NCBI GenBank assembly: GCA_046582185.1 | Contig: JAYGEX010000019.1 | Coordinates: 248,001-312,000 of the forward strand | DNA length: 64,000 bases | Reading direction: 5' to 3' | DNA from: GCA-002726655 sp046582185 | GTDB taxonomy: Bacteria; Pseudomonadota; Gammaproteobacteria; Pseudomonadales; Azotimanducaceae | Part shown: positions 42,068-51,620 of the stretch, in pieces | Layout: every line of letters starts with the position of its first letter | How positions within the stretch are numbered: the first letter of the stretch is position 1 | The notes under the pieces: generated by a model | The model's database searches: none | What the model was told of the DNA's origin: nothing | Seen by the model: only the letters and a program-made list of their open reading frames with translations | Made by a program: the position numbers and the translations under genes

Positions 42068-43813
42068 TTACGGTAGATACCAGATCGGAGAACTCCAGGC
42101 ACGTTCTTCAATAGTTTGAACCGCTGCGGGATATTCTGAACACCGCCCCTGTTCTTTGCACAGCAGTGCAGACCATCGAGCACTGGGTACCTGCTTAACT
42201 CTTGCATACCAGAAGGCAGGCGCGGAAGCATCGAACTGGTCGTCCTGCCAGGTCTCACAAACAGAGAGGCCACGGCCTGGATTGCTCCACACTTCAATTA
42301 CGCTTTCCTTTAGCTTGCCGTCTTTGTATTCGCCTTTGATGATTTCGATTTTCGCCAGTGGCACGCGATCATAAAGTGCGTTGATCAAGAATTTTGGTGC
42401 TTGCCGGGTGTGCTTAAATTCGCTGCCCATGGGAACTGATTGATAGGTACCGTGGGCCTCGCATGAGAGAGCTGCGCCATTCAGGGCTGCAGAAAATTTT
42501 AGACGAATTCGAGGACCGCTGGTGGCATAGACTTCTCGTCGCTGTAGCGCCGAAAATATACTGGCACGCGTATTTTCTTCAGCCCACACAGCGACCAGGC
42601 CGCCTGGATTAAAGCTGAGCCGTCTCATGGTGCTGTCGAAATCTCCAAGCCCAAATACCGGGCCGGCCCATGCGGATTCGCTTACAAATCCCGGAGTCGC
42701 GGTATGATTGTCGGTTGATCCCAGTATTCCGAGCTGTAAAGGATTCTCTCCTGTCTCGGACTTGTAAGCTGCGAGACCCCGAAGCAGGAGGGAACGTGTA
42801 TAGGTACTACGCATCTTTTCCCATGGGGCTTCCTCAAAATTTACCTTAGGTCTTGATTGACTGGTCAGCCTGATTTCGAAGATACAATCGTCATCGTCGC
42901 GGGTACCAAATTTCGGGAGGCATTCACTGTTACCTTTCTCTTGATGGATTTCGACTAATTTTTCGTACTTTTGGCGAAGCCGAAGGGTTTGCTCATCTTC
43001 AATTTCTACATCAAAGCCTCTTCCGTCACCCATGTTTGCATTGTGTGGAATTGACAATACTTCGCAGCCCGCATCAATGGTGCATTGGGCTTCGAGCTCC
43101 GTGAACAGCTGGCCTAGCTTCTCGTATCTGATGTAGTCAATAGCCTCACGTGTGACCTTATCGTTTGAAAAAATCAGATTACGGTGGGTATGGCTACCGG
43201 ACGGTGTTGCCGACCATTCATAGCCAATAAAGGTTGTAAAATTGCAAGGATCGTTTGCTGCGTTCGCCTGATCCTGTATTCGATGCCACTGGCTGAGGCT
43301 GGCCTTCCGACAATGCTGCTGATTGCCGGTGCATAGTGTAGTTTGCCTGGGCTTATCCCCCGTGATGGTGGTAACGACATAATCACGAAATAATTCGATT
43401 CCTGAGTTTGGATTATTTTTAGTGGTGAGATCGGTGCAGTAAGCATCGTCGCTCCAATCCGGGTCTGAGCAAATGTGTAATAGATCAAACCATTCCGCGT
43501 GATCTGTCACTGCGACGAAATCCAGAGCACGATCAAGTTTTGCGGTACTGCCATCGGCTAACTCGATGCTTGCCCCTCGGGCGAATTGATATGCCTCTCG
43601 CGGAGTTTTGTTTGTGCCGAAACTCCACGCATCCAGGGAATAAGCTGAATGTACATGCAAGTCTCCCCAATAAATGTTTTTAATACCTGCTTGTTGGTAG
43701 GAACAGCTACTTGTTTTTTCGGCTCGTAGTGATGAAGGGAGAACAGTTAGTAAGATAAGTAATAATAAATTGCGAAAGATAGACCCGCAGATAATATCCA
43801 ATTGTTGCATCAT
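42068..43813 (-). CDS. DUF3604 family secreted protein
   Basis: The 581-residue protein has a signal peptide (residues 13-31, LLLLILLTVLPSSLRA) and the DUF3604 hallmarks: IYWGDLHVHSAYSLDAW with the H-x-H of a PHP-like metal site, DFVAVTDHAEW, FIGYEWSATPSGSHTHRN, and LGSTDNHTATPG. It likely acts in the periplasm or at the surface as a metal-dependent hydrolase, but no activity is established for the family. It is minus strand and divergent from the broken porin gene. The upstream gap to 44006 is short and shows a CTTCAATATTGAAG palindrome. Confidence 0.85.
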   Translation of the reverse strand: MMQQLDIICGSIFRNLLLLILLTVLPSSLRAEKTSSCSYQQAGIKNIYWGDLHVHSAYSLDAWSFGTNKTPREAYQFARGASIELADGSTAKLDRALDFVAVTDHAEWFDLLHICSDPDWSDDAYCTDLTTKNNPNSGIELFRDYVVTTITGDKPRQTTLCTGNQQHCRKASLSQWHRIQDQANAANDPCNFTTFIGYEWSATPSGSHTHRNLIFSNDKVTREAIDYIRYEKLGQLFTELEAQCTIDAGCEVLSIPHNANMGDGRGFDVEIEDEQTLRLRQKYEKLVEIHQEKGNSECLPKFGTRDDDDCIFEIRLTSQSRPKVNFEEAPWEKMRSTYTRSLLLRGLAAYKSETGENPLQLGILGSTDNHTATPGFVSESAWAGPVFGLGDFDSTMRRLSFNPGGLVAVWAEENTRASIFSALQRREVYATSGPRIRLKFSAALNGAALSCEAHGTYQSVPMGSEFKHTRQAPKFLINALYDRVPLAKIEIIKGEYKDGKLKESVIEVWSNPGRGLSVCETWQDDQFDASAPAFWYARVKQVPSARWSALLCKEQGRCSEYPAAVQTIEERAWSSPIWYLP

Positions 43814-44005
43814 AGATGGCGTGTTAAAAAAAGTTTAGTAAATAGTATCCTTCAATATTGAAGTTTGCAAAACGAATCGAAACGATTGGCTGAAAAGTCG
43901 CTGCCAGCTTAGTTGAATTCGCTTGCCTAGTTGGCCGAATTTCCGATGCTGACAGCTGATATACCTGATGCGATGAAACGATTGGTCGCTCATTTGGGAG
44001 ACATG

Positions 44006-45663
44006 ATGTGTTATAGATGTTTGTATTCAATTATTGATCATCCAATTCTAATTATATTCACCTTTGTTGTTTTGTTTGTTAGCGATGCGGCCAATTCTTC
44101 AGAGAATGTGCTTGAGAATATCGTCATCGAGAACATCACCATCATCAGTAAAACCGAGGCTGGTGAAGATCATATTGTAAATGTCGTCATTCGAGACGGC
44201 TTCATAGAACTGGTGACAACTGACCCCTTCAAGGGGAGGGTGATATCCTTGTCTATGATGCAGAAAAAAACATCGTTATTGGTGATCTAACCACCGGTCA
44301 GCGTGCTCAATTTGTACTTCTGGATGAGGACCCAAGAAATAGCGTGCGAATAATACTGGATACCAAGACCTATGCCAGTTTTGCGATTGTTAACGGTACC
44401 ATCCTCCGTAATCGACTCTCCAGGGTTATTGCTAAAAAACGCCATCGACGTGGTTTTCATATTCTCCGCCACCAATAGCACTGCCTCCTATCAACCAGCT
44501 TGGTGAAAAATGGAATGAGTATCGAGGAAGCAAGACCACGGCTGTCTTCAATGGAGCGCTGGCACTTGAGCAGACGCGGTATTACTCCCAAAATAATGAC
44601 AATCGCGTTCAGGTTGGTGATCTGGATCACTATGAAAATGGCGTGATTCGCGGCTTTCGATTTGGAGTAATCGGCGCCATCAAATTCAGAAAGCCATGGG
44701 TCTACACGGTATTTGCTGCCACAAACCAGTTCGATAGAGATTTCGATTCATCCAGTAGCGATTCTTTCACTTGGTTTGATTATCGATTGGATGTTCCTGT
44801 TTTCTCTGGTCAATTCATCAGCATTGGCAAGCAAAAAAAGCCGATAAATCAAGAGCGGATCATGTCGATTTTTGCATTGCCTTTTCAAGAGCGGTCGGCT
44901 GCCTCTGATATCCTGTATAGAAGTCGAAACATCGGCATCGTTTGGAGCGGCAATAACAAGAACAATCGATTGTCCTGGCAGGTGGAGTTTTCAACAATTG
45001 GCTGGAAACAGACAATTCAAGGTCGGATAATCTAACATCCTATTCCGGGAGTCTCACCCATGTTCCTCTGGTCACTTCTGACGATAGTAATCTGTTACAT
45101 CTTGCTATCGGGTATCGGCATTCAAACAATAAGCAGGGTCTGCGTCGGACACAAGTGCCCGAAATTTTTGGTGCGCCTATTTTCATCGATACCGGCACAC
45201 CCATAGGCGCAGGGGATACAAATACCTGGAATTATGAAATTTCCTGGCGTATGGGGTCATTGTGGTTGGATGCTGAATACACTGACGTAAAAATCGACGG
45301 TGAAGGTCTCAATTTTACGGGTTATTATGTTGCTGCTTCCTGGATTGCAAGTGGCGAGATGCGAGGCTATAACCATCGAAATGGGACTTTTAGACCCTTC
45401 CCGGTTTCCCGGCCAGTGGATCAAGGCGGTTGGGGGGCGCTGGAACTTGGATTCAGATATTCAAGCGTAGATATGAATGATAAGCAGATTAATGGGGGCT
45501 ACTTAATGTCTATACTATAGCGTTTAACTGGTGGCTTAAGTCTGACACTAATTTCAGCATAAATTGGAAGTACGTGGAGCTAGACGATCGTAATTTGACC
45601 AATCCATCGTTACATGGAGAGGTCTCGGGTTTTGTTACGCGTTTAACACTGATCTTAAACTGA
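44006..45663 (+). pseudogene. OprP/OprO-like porin with four frameshifts
   Basis: From ATG 44006 (GGGAG 5 nt upstream) the frame codes an export signal and a periplasmic domain (ENIVIENITIISKTE, VVIRDGFIELVTTD). Four changes of frame then follow, each repaired by adding one base: in CCCC at 44224-44227, in A6 at 44434-44439, at GG 44981-44982, and in G5 at 45494-45498. After repair the product reads through SPPPIALP, VIRGFRFGVIGAIKF, FDYRLDVPVFSGQFISIGKQ, RSAASDILYRSRNIGIV, GGWGALELGFRYSS and FNWWLKSDTNFSINWKYVELDD to a TGA at 45661. This is the pattern of phosphate-selective-porin-like barrels with an N-terminal extension. It is decayed or mis-assembled. Confidence 0.8.
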
Positions 45664-45705
45664 GGGCCTTAAATTAAGGGTCCGAAATTAGGGGCCTTAA
45701 TCTAA
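45664..45705. repeat. Short A/T-rich direct repeats after the porin locus
   Basis: GGGCCTTAAATTAA is followed by a diverged unit and then GGGCCTTAATCTAA, giving roughly three 14-16 bp units. There is no clear function. Confidence 0.5.
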
Positions 45706-45762
45706 GCATCGTGCTCTGGGTTGAATCTACAGGCCCAGCAAAGCTTTTTTGCTTTATCCCTA

Positions 45763-45879
45763 TCAACAGACCATCGCCTTCTGTTTGTCAACGGAATCCA
45801 TCAACTTGCGATAGTCAGCGGCTGATACCAAAACTGAACCTGGCAATATGAGGCTTAATGCGAAAGTGATTGCCTTCAT
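45763..45879 (-). CDS. Small secreted peptide, 38 residues
   Basis: The frame from ATG 45879 to TGA at 45763 encodes a hydrophobic export signal (MKAITFALSLILPGSVLVSA) followed by a mature tail of about 18 residues, ADYRKLMDSVDKQKAMVC. GGAG sits 7 nt upstream of the ATG. The well-formed signal peptide and RBS argue that it is real despite its size. The tail resembles no domain I can name; it is charged and ends in Cys. The surrounding 315-bp gap otherwise holds only an A/T-rich direct repeat and a weak hairpin at 45738-45755. Confidence 0.6.
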   Translation of the reverse strand: MKAITFALSLILPGSVLVSAADYRKLMDSVDKQKAMVC

Positions 45880-45978
45880 GAATATGCTCCAGAGAAAATT
45901 TGTATGAATGCGTATATACGTCATTTATCTACTTGTAGGTAGGTACCACTAAGTGACAGGTAGTCAAAGCGATACCAC

Positions 45979-47310
45979 CTAGCCCGATATAGCGATATCC
46001 GAAAATCGAATGCTTGGCATTAGAGCGGATCTCTGCCAATTCCATGCTTGTGTAGTGCCAATCATGGCAATCTTCTCTAACATTTCATAAAAGTTACCGG
46101 CGACAGTGATACCCCTTACCGCTTGTACCCGCTCGCCGTCCTTGCATAAATATCCTGACGCTCCAAAACTGAAATTCCCGGAAATAGGGTTGGCGCCGGA
46201 ATGCAAGCCGGTCAGATCGGTCAGTTCAAGGTATTCGCCATTGTGCAGTTCGGCATCACTATTGTCCCCCTTTGCAATTTCAATTTGGTGTATGCCAACA
46301 CCCAGTGTGGACTTTGGGCCGCGACTGGCATGGCCTGTTGTAGCCACATCAAAATGAGAGGCTGTAACGCTATTGTGTAACAAGGATTTTAGTTCGCCGT
46401 CCACGATCAGCCCGGTCTTGCTGGTGCCTGTACCTTCTGCATCAAACAGCGTATATCCGAAGCCATCCAAGTTAAGAGGCTGGTCGTAAATTGATAGCCG
46501 TGTGTCAGCGATGACTTCACCGATCTTGTCGCGCAGTGGATTGACGCCATCTTTCGCGGATTTTCCAGAAAACATCATGGCAAATACTGAAAAGACGTCG
46601 ACCTGACATTCGACATTAAAGATGACATCGTAGTGATTACTAGGTACCGGCTTGCCATCCAGTATGCCCATGCAATTGGTATAGGTTTCCTCAATAATAC
46701 TGTCGGCATCTAGCCCGGAGAAGAGTCTGGATGCCTGGCCAACTCCGTCCATTGCATTGTTTTCACCATCTTCAACCAGGGCGTAGGCATATGATGAGCA
46801 CATCCTGCTGCGGCTGAATGCATTTAAGCCTTCGCTGGAAAATATGTGACGTTGCCCTGTCATGTCTTGTACGCCGTTATAAGGTACGTTCTTGACCTTG
46901 TCCTTTGCGGCCAGTTCTCTTTCCAGCTTTAAGACCATGTCGATTTTCTGTTCGATAGATGCAGGGTCTTCAGGACATAACAAGTTGTCATCGGTCTTCA
47001 ATATGGCAGAATTTGGCAGGATCTTTTCATGTGCCTCGATCTTTGAGTAGCCGGCATTGGTTAAGGATTGTTCCACCATGGATTTAAGGGCATCGGTATC
47101 AGTGGCCTCGCTGTATGCAGTTCCCACATGGCCGTCCTTAATTACACGCAGGCCAAAGACCCGACTTGAGCTAACTTTGTACTCTTCAAGCTCGCCTTGT
47201 TCGGCCTTTAATGACAATGATTGGCCTTCGTCAATAATCAGATCGCCGGTGGCACCTGCTAACTTAACCTGGTCGAGAATTTGTTCAGCGATTTGTATCG
47301 TGGTAGCCAT
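45979..47310 (-). CDS. pmbA: TldE/PmbA-type metalloprotease partner
   Basis: The 443-residue protein is TldD/PmbA family without the HExxxH site, so it is the TldE-type (PmbA) subunit. Features include ALVEDGENNAMDGVGQASRLFSGLD and VGIHQIEIAKGDNSDAE, then YLELTDLTGLHSGANPISG. In Escherichia coli TldD and TldE form a heterodimer that degrades or matures peptides such as microcin B17 and CcdA. The start is ATG 47310, sharing its A with the TldD stop (TGATG), which indicates coupled translation. Confidence 0.88.
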   Translation of the reverse strand: MATTIQIAEQILDQVKLAGATGDLIIDEGQSLSLKAEQGELEEYKVSSSRVFGLRVIKDGHVGTAYSEATDTDALKSMVEQSLTNAGYSKIEAHEKILPNSAILKTDDNLLCPEDPASIEQKIDMVLKLERELAAKDKVKNVPYNGVQDMTGQRHIFSSEGLNAFSRSRMCSSYAYALVEDGENNAMDGVGQASRLFSGLDADSIIEETYTNCMGILDGKPVPSNHYDVIFNVECQVDVFSVFAMMFSGKSAKDGVNPLRDKIGEVIADTRLSIYDQPLNLDGFGYTLFDAEGTGTSKTGLIVDGELKSLLHNSVTASHFDVATTGHASRGPKSTLGVGIHQIEIAKGDNSDAELHNGEYLELTDLTGLHSGANPISGNFSFGASGYLCKDGERVQAVRGITVAGNFYEMLEKIAMIGTTQAWNWQRSALMPSIRFSDIAISG

Positions 47311-48695
47311 CAAGCATTACCTCCTACAAGAATGTCGTCCACTTTGAGCGTCGCCTGACCCACTGTTGTTGGCACAGAGCCGGAGACGGACCCACACATT
47401 CCGGGCGCTAGTGAAAAGTCTTTGCCGACCATTGATATTTCTTTCAGGACTTTAGGGCCCGTGCTGATCAAAGTTGCGGCCTTAATTGGGTACTGAATTT
47501 TCCCGTCTTCGATGTAGTAGCCTTCTCTAACGGCAAAGTTAAACTCGCCGGTACCGGGCGACACAGATCCGCCTCCCATGTGAGATGCGTAGATACCTTT
47601 ATCGATGGAGCTAATCATATCTTCTAGTTCATCTTCTCCCGGTTCAATAAATGTATTGCGCATTCGGGACGAAGGCGCATATCGATACGACTCCCGTCTT
47701 CCGGATCCTGTGCGATTCAGGCCGGTTTGCTGCGCGCCTATTCGATCGGCAAGGAAGTTGGTGAGCTTTCCGTCTTTAATCAGTTGGGTTCTCTGGGTCT
47801 TCATTCCTTCGTCGTCTATATTAATGGAGCCCCATTCCTGCACCATGGTGCCATCGTCAACAGCACTTACGATTGGGTTGGCGATCATCTTTCCCATTTG
47901 ATCATGAAAGACGGAAGCCTTCTTCGCGACAGAATCAGTTTCCAATAAATGTCCGCAGGCTTCGTGGAAAATTACGCCGCCGAAGCCATTTCCGATGATG
48001 ACGGGCATTCGACCGGAGGGGCAGGGTTTCGCGCCTAAGTTAACCAGTGCTTGTCTGGCAGCTTCTGTGCCCGTCTTCTCTGCATCGATCGTTTCCTGGA
48101 TTTCCCAGCCGAGTAGGCCGCCATCATTCCAGCTACCGGTGGCTTGCTCACCGCCATCGGACGCAATCGCCGTCAGCAGGGCACGAACGTAGTGACGTTT
48201 GTCTGCGGTATGCAGGCCTTCGCTATTAAACAGTTCAATGCTCTGCTCGCGTTGCATGCATGAACCTCGTGTCTGGGATATCTGATTGCCTGCTGTTCTT
48301 GCCGCTCGGTCTGCGGCCATCAAATAGGCAATCTTGCTATCAACATCGGCATCAAGAGACAGGATTCTGGTGGCATGATGTATGTCACTGGCTTGTTCAA
48401 AATTGAAGGCGGTGGCAGAGACTCGAGGGTCGCGAAGGTCTTTGGCGGCAAGTTCAGACGCGATTCGTTGCAGTTCTTCCTTGTCCATCTTGTTGGTGTA
48501 ACCATAGAGGACTTTGGTGCCATAAATCATGCGTACGCCGATGCCGAAGTTTATGCCAGATTCAACTGACTGAACCTCGGTGCTCAAAGTGCTGACCATA
48601 TTTGTTTCGTTTCGTTCTATGTAGAGCTCAGCGAAGTCAGCACCCAAAGATAATGCATGGTCGATCACAGATTGTGCGGTTTGGGCATCAAGCAT
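47310..48695 (-). CDS. tldD: TldD metalloprotease subunit
   Basis: The 461-residue protein has the zinc-binding HExxxH as GGVIFHEACGHLLETD, plus RMRNTFIEPGEDELEDMISSIDKGIY and the C-terminal GMCGSVSGSVPTTVGQATLKVDDILVGG. It is the catalytic subunit of the TldD/TldE protease, cleaving unfolded peptides and leader peptides in the cytosol. It precedes pmbA in a two-gene operon with a one-base overlap. No peptide precursor gene for it was found next door. Confidence 0.9.
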   Translation of the reverse strand: MLDAQTAQSVIDHALSLGADFAELYIERNETNMVSTLSTEVQSVESGINFGIGVRMIYGTKVLYGYTNKMDKEELQRIASELAAKDLRDPRVSATAFNFEQASDIHHATRILSLDADVDSKIAYLMAADRAARTAGNQISQTRGSCMQREQSIELFNSEGLHTADKRHYVRALLTAIASDGGEQATGSWNDGGLLGWEIQETIDAEKTGTEAARQALVNLGAKPCPSGRMPVIIGNGFGGVIFHEACGHLLETDSVAKKASVFHDQMGKMIANPIVSAVDDGTMVQEWGSINIDDEGMKTQRTQLIKDGKLTNFLADRIGAQQTGLNRTGSGRRESYRYAPSSRMRNTFIEPGEDELEDMISSIDKGIYASHMGGGSVSPGTGEFNFAVREGYYIEDGKIQYPIKAATLISTGPKVLKEISMVGKDFSLAPGMCGSVSGSVPTTVGQATLKVDDILVGGNA

Positions 48696-48862
48696 CAGAA
48701 CTGCTCCAGTGGAATAGACTCGCTATTCTAAACTAGAAGAAGCAAGAAATATTGTCCGAGTGATATCTTGCACACAACAGGAAATCCTTGGGTGCCGTGA
48801 GCTTCACTCTGCTGGAGATTTTGATGCCTGGTGTTTTAGCCAAGCTAAATTGTTGAGTGGAG

Positions 48863-49501
48863 CTATGAAAGCGCACTGGTAAAGTTACTGATCACTGCTT
48901 CGACGGTTTGTGCAGATGCCTCGCCAGGAGTACCGGACTGATATGGCGGTTGAGGAGAATATTCCATTGCCAGTTGGACGACTCTGGCGGTTTCTTCATC
49001 GACCAGCTCTGCAATCATCGCCAGCCCAAAATCAATACCAGCGGTTACACCGCCACCGGTAGCTCTGTTCCTGTCGATGACATATCGACCCTCTGTGTGG
49101 ATAGCACCGAAATCTTTCAGAAAACCGATTGCTGCCCAGTGAGTTGTTGCTTTGTATCCGTTCAGCAAACCTGCTGCACCGATTAAAAGCGCGCCCGTGC
49201 AGACACTGGTAACCCAGGTTGCGGCCTCGCCTCGCTGGCGAAGAAAAGTGATGGTTTCCTCATCTTTCATCAGGTCGAATGTCGCCTTTGTACCACCCGG
49301 TGCGAAGATGATGTCTGGCGATTCGAAGCTCTCTTCGAATGTATGGGTTGGCACCATAGCGAGGCCTGTGTCAGTCATCACGGCATCGGTATTTTTCCAG
49401 ACGATCTGAATCTCGAAGCCCGGTACCATACTCCATGCTTGCAGCGGCCCCAGCAGGTCAAGGGGAGTCATTCCTGGATAGGCCAACATAATAATTTTCA
49501 T
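48863..49501 (-). CDS. DJ-1/PfpI family protein, isonitrile-hydratase-like
   Basis: The 212-residue protein is a class I glutamine-amidotransferase-like fold: MKIIMLAYPGMTPLDLLGPLQAW, DIIFAPGGTKATF, and the nucleophilic elbow TSVCTGALLIGAAGLLNGYKATTHWA with Cys about 101 and a nearby His. GGGVTAGIDFGLAMIAELVDEETA follows. These segments match the InhA (cyclohexyl-isocyanide hydratase) subgroup. It may be a hydratase or a stress-linked glyoxalase-type enzyme; the substrate is not resolved. Single gene. Confidence 0.82.
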   Translation of the reverse strand: MKIIMLAYPGMTPLDLLGPLQAWSMVPGFEIQIVWKNTDAVMTDTGLAMVPTHTFEESFESPDIIFAPGGTKATFDLMKDEETITFLRQRGEAATWVTSVCTGALLIGAAGLLNGYKATTHWAAIGFLKDFGAIHTEGRYVIDRNRATGGGVTAGIDFGLAMIAELVDEETARVVQLAMEYSPQPPYQSGTPGEASAQTVEAVISNFTSALS

Positions 49502-49698
49502 AATATTAATCCGTTGATGATCTAGCGTGAAGGACGGTATGTAGTACAGCGTGAGTACTTAATCTAGCAAACCTTGTTGTCGGCAGCTATGAGAATTTGA
49601 GTTTGAAAACCGCCAAGATAAAACTTGTCACTATTATCTCCTTGTGCGGCTGCAGTCCTCACCGGGAATTTTGATGATGACTCAACCTCGCCAACTAC

Positions 49699-50442
49699 AT
49701 GAACTATTGTTTATGCATCCGGTCAGAGCTTGCAATGTTTTCTCAACCAACAGAATTATTCTTTGCAGATTTTGAGATTGAAGAGCTTGAAACTTCAAGC
49801 TACTCGAACTGGCGTAATTCAAGATTGCTCGTCGTTGCCGGTGGTGCTGCTTTGCTGATCAATGTGATTATTTTCAGCACCTTGCCCTTTAAGTCTCAGT
49901 TTATGTCAAAAATTCCGTCCCTCCGGGTCACCCTGAACCGGCTGCCCGTAGATAAGCTGCAGCTGCAAACAGATGAAGAAGACTTACCTGCAGACATCGG
50001 GAAAATTGCTGACGCCGAAAATCAAGTGTCGAACGAAGCGTCCGTTGCATCTATGGAGCAAGAATCACCTGGAATATCGCCATCTGCCAGTCTACCTCGT
50101 TCACCCACCACTACCGGTTATAGTCTCTTTTTCAAAGCTATCGAAGCCATCAGGAATAATACGCTGCCCCAACTTCCTGCGTACAAGACCTTTAGCACAC
50201 AGGATTTTCCAAAGCGTGAAGGGGTGAATCCGTTCCAAGCTGTCAAATATTTACCCGTGTTGATAAGTCAGCCGAGGCAGATCGAGAGTACGGACGTGCA
50301 CGGTTACACCACTATACTAAGGACCAATGGCTTCGGAAAAGTCGTTTGCGTGCAAGAACGAGGATTCGCTGGAGATCTCAATCCACCCTTGTTTTATATT
50401 ATTCCGGCTGCGACCTGTGGCCACCTTCTTCCAAAGGATTGA
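49699..50442 (+). CDS. Hypothetical single-span membrane protein, TonB-like layout
   Basis: The 247-residue protein has a cytosolic N-terminal tail, one membrane helix (about residues 42-62, LLVVAGGAALLINVIIFSTL), an acidic and Ser/Pro-rich periplasmic spacer (about 85-145), and a C-terminal mixed domain (PVLISQPRQIESTD, TILRTNGFGKVVCV, NPPLFYIIPAATC). The layout resembles TonB-type energy transducers or anti-sigma-like proteins, but I do not recognise the domain. A start at ATG 49735 would shorten it by 12 residues. It is convergent with the cyclase gene 6 bp downstream. Confidence 0.6.
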   Translation: MNYCLCIRSELAMFSQPTELFFADFEIEELETSSYSNWRNSRLLVVAGGAALLINVIIFSTLPFKSQFMSKIPSLRVTLNRLPVDKLQLQTDEEDLPADIGKIADAENQVSNEASVASMEQESPGISPSASLPRSPTTTGYSLFFKAIEAIRNNTLPQLPAYKTFSTQDFPKREGVNPFQAVKYLPVLISQPRQIESTDVHGYTTILRTNGFGKVVCVQERGFAGDLNPPLFYIIPAATCGHLLPKD

Positions 50443-50447
50443 GTTTG

Positions 50448-51224
50448 TTAGACCTCTAATATCGCAACCGCCCGCGTCCAACCAGCAGAAGCGGCGCGTA
50501 TCTTGTGTGGAAAGCATGAAATCATGAATCCGTGGTTCGGAAGAACCTCAAGGTTGTGCAGTTTTTCCAGGTGGCAATAGCCGATCTTTCTTCCGGCTTT
50601 ATGCCCTTCCCAAATCAAACTTGCATCTCCGGTCTCAAGATATTTTTCCTTTGTATGGACAAAGGGAGCATCCCAGCTCCAGCCGTCGGTGCCGGTGACT
50701 CTTACGCCGCGCTCAAGTAAATACATTGTTGCCTCCAATCCCATTCCACATCCAGCAGAAACGTAGTCGTCGCTGCCATATCGTTTGCCCGCTGCAGTGT
50801 TGACAATGACAATATCGAGGGGCTGCAATTGGTAATCGATTCGATTTAGTTCCGCTTCAACGTCTTCAGCGGTAACTACATAGCCGTCAGCTCTTTGTCT
50901 AAAGTCGAGCTTCACGCCATTTTGAAAACACCAGTCCAGAGGTACTTCATCAATGGTCATGGATTTTTCGCCTTCATTCATTGTCGAATGAAAGTGATAG
51001 GGTGCGTCTAAATGGGTACCGTTATGCGTACTCAAGCGAATTTGCTCCACTGCCCATGCCTCCTGGTCTGGAAGGTCTTCCTTTTTTAACCCGGGAAAGA
51101 ATGAAGCGAGACTATCAACGGATTGCTTGTGGTCGATGTAGGTGATTTTCGGTCTGGCGCCTGGTGGATCAGAGATGACATCGTTTTCGAGGAAGATGGA
51201 AAGGTCTATTATTTTTCTTGTCAT
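50448..51224 (-). CDS. Cyclase-family hydrolase (kynurenine formamidase-like)
   Basis: The 258-residue protein begins MTRKIIDLSIFLENDVISDPP and has the metal motif of the cyclase family, STHNGTHLDAPYHF (H-x-GTH-x-D-x-PxH). The C-terminal part contains GTDGWSWDAPFVHTKEKYLETGD. Family members hydrolyse amides such as formylkynurenine or cyclic amides with a divalent metal. It lies 3 bp after the cytochrome c gene of the aau operon, in the same orientation, so it may act on a product of amine oxidation; that is inference. Confidence 0.82.
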   Translation of the reverse strand: MTRKIIDLSIFLENDVISDPPGARPKITYIDHKQSVDSLASFFPGLKKEDLPDQEAWAVEQIRLSTHNGTHLDAPYHFHSTMNEGEKSMTIDEVPLDWCFQNGVKLDFRQRADGYVVTAEDVEAELNRIDYQLQPLDIVIVNTAAGKRYGSDDYVSAGCGMGLEATMYLLERGVRVTGTDGWSWDAPFVHTKEKYLETGDASLIWEGHKAGRKIGYCHLEKLHNLEVLPNHGFMISCFPHKIRAASAGWTRAVAILEV

Positions 51225-51227
51225 TTT

Positions 51228-51620
51228 TTAGAGCTTGCTTAGAAGTTCATCCCTGATAATCGCAGGGTTGGTTAAGGTGATGGATCTATATTTCGCGACT
51301 TCGTCAGCGCTGAAATTTTTGAAGTCTTGCGGAAGATGCTCACCTACAAATTCTGTTAGAAGCCATGAGAGTACGTCGGCCAGGTGTTCATCATTTAGAA
51401 GCGATTGGGAGGCGCCTGGCACCTGAATAAGGTAGGCTCTTCCGCCAGGTACACCAACGATGTGTCCCAGGCTTTCGTCAAATGCAGGAACTTCAGGAGG
51501 CATACCTCCGCCAGTCATTGTGTGGCATCCCAAACAGTGGATCATGTAGTCGCTCCTGGGGCTAGCCTGTATCTGCGATGCTATCAAGCCTGCCAGAATG
51601 AGGGCAATTACAAAGCGCAT
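51228..51620 (-). CDS. Monoheme cytochrome c of the amine dehydrogenase operon
   Basis: The 130-residue protein has a signal peptide (residues 1-19, ending QASPR) and one CXXCH (CLGCH at about 29-33), with no second heme site. Its ATG shares an A with the stop of aauA. In the Alcaligenes faecalis aau cluster a small periplasmic monoheme cytochrome (orf-2) also follows aauA, so this is the probable electron acceptor of the amine dehydrogenase in place of a blue copper protein. Confidence 0.83.
   Translation of the reverse strand: MRFVIALILAGLIASQIQASPRSDYMIHCLGCHTMTGGGMPPEVPAFDESLGHIVGVPGGRAYLIQVPGASQSLLNDEHLADVLSWLLTEFVGEHLPQDFKNFSADEVAKYRSITLTNPAIIRDELLSKL

Noticed and set aside
45738..45755. 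AGCAAA...TTTGCT hairpin as a terminator
   Set aside because: Six A/T-rich pairs and no T-run on either side; too weak to call.
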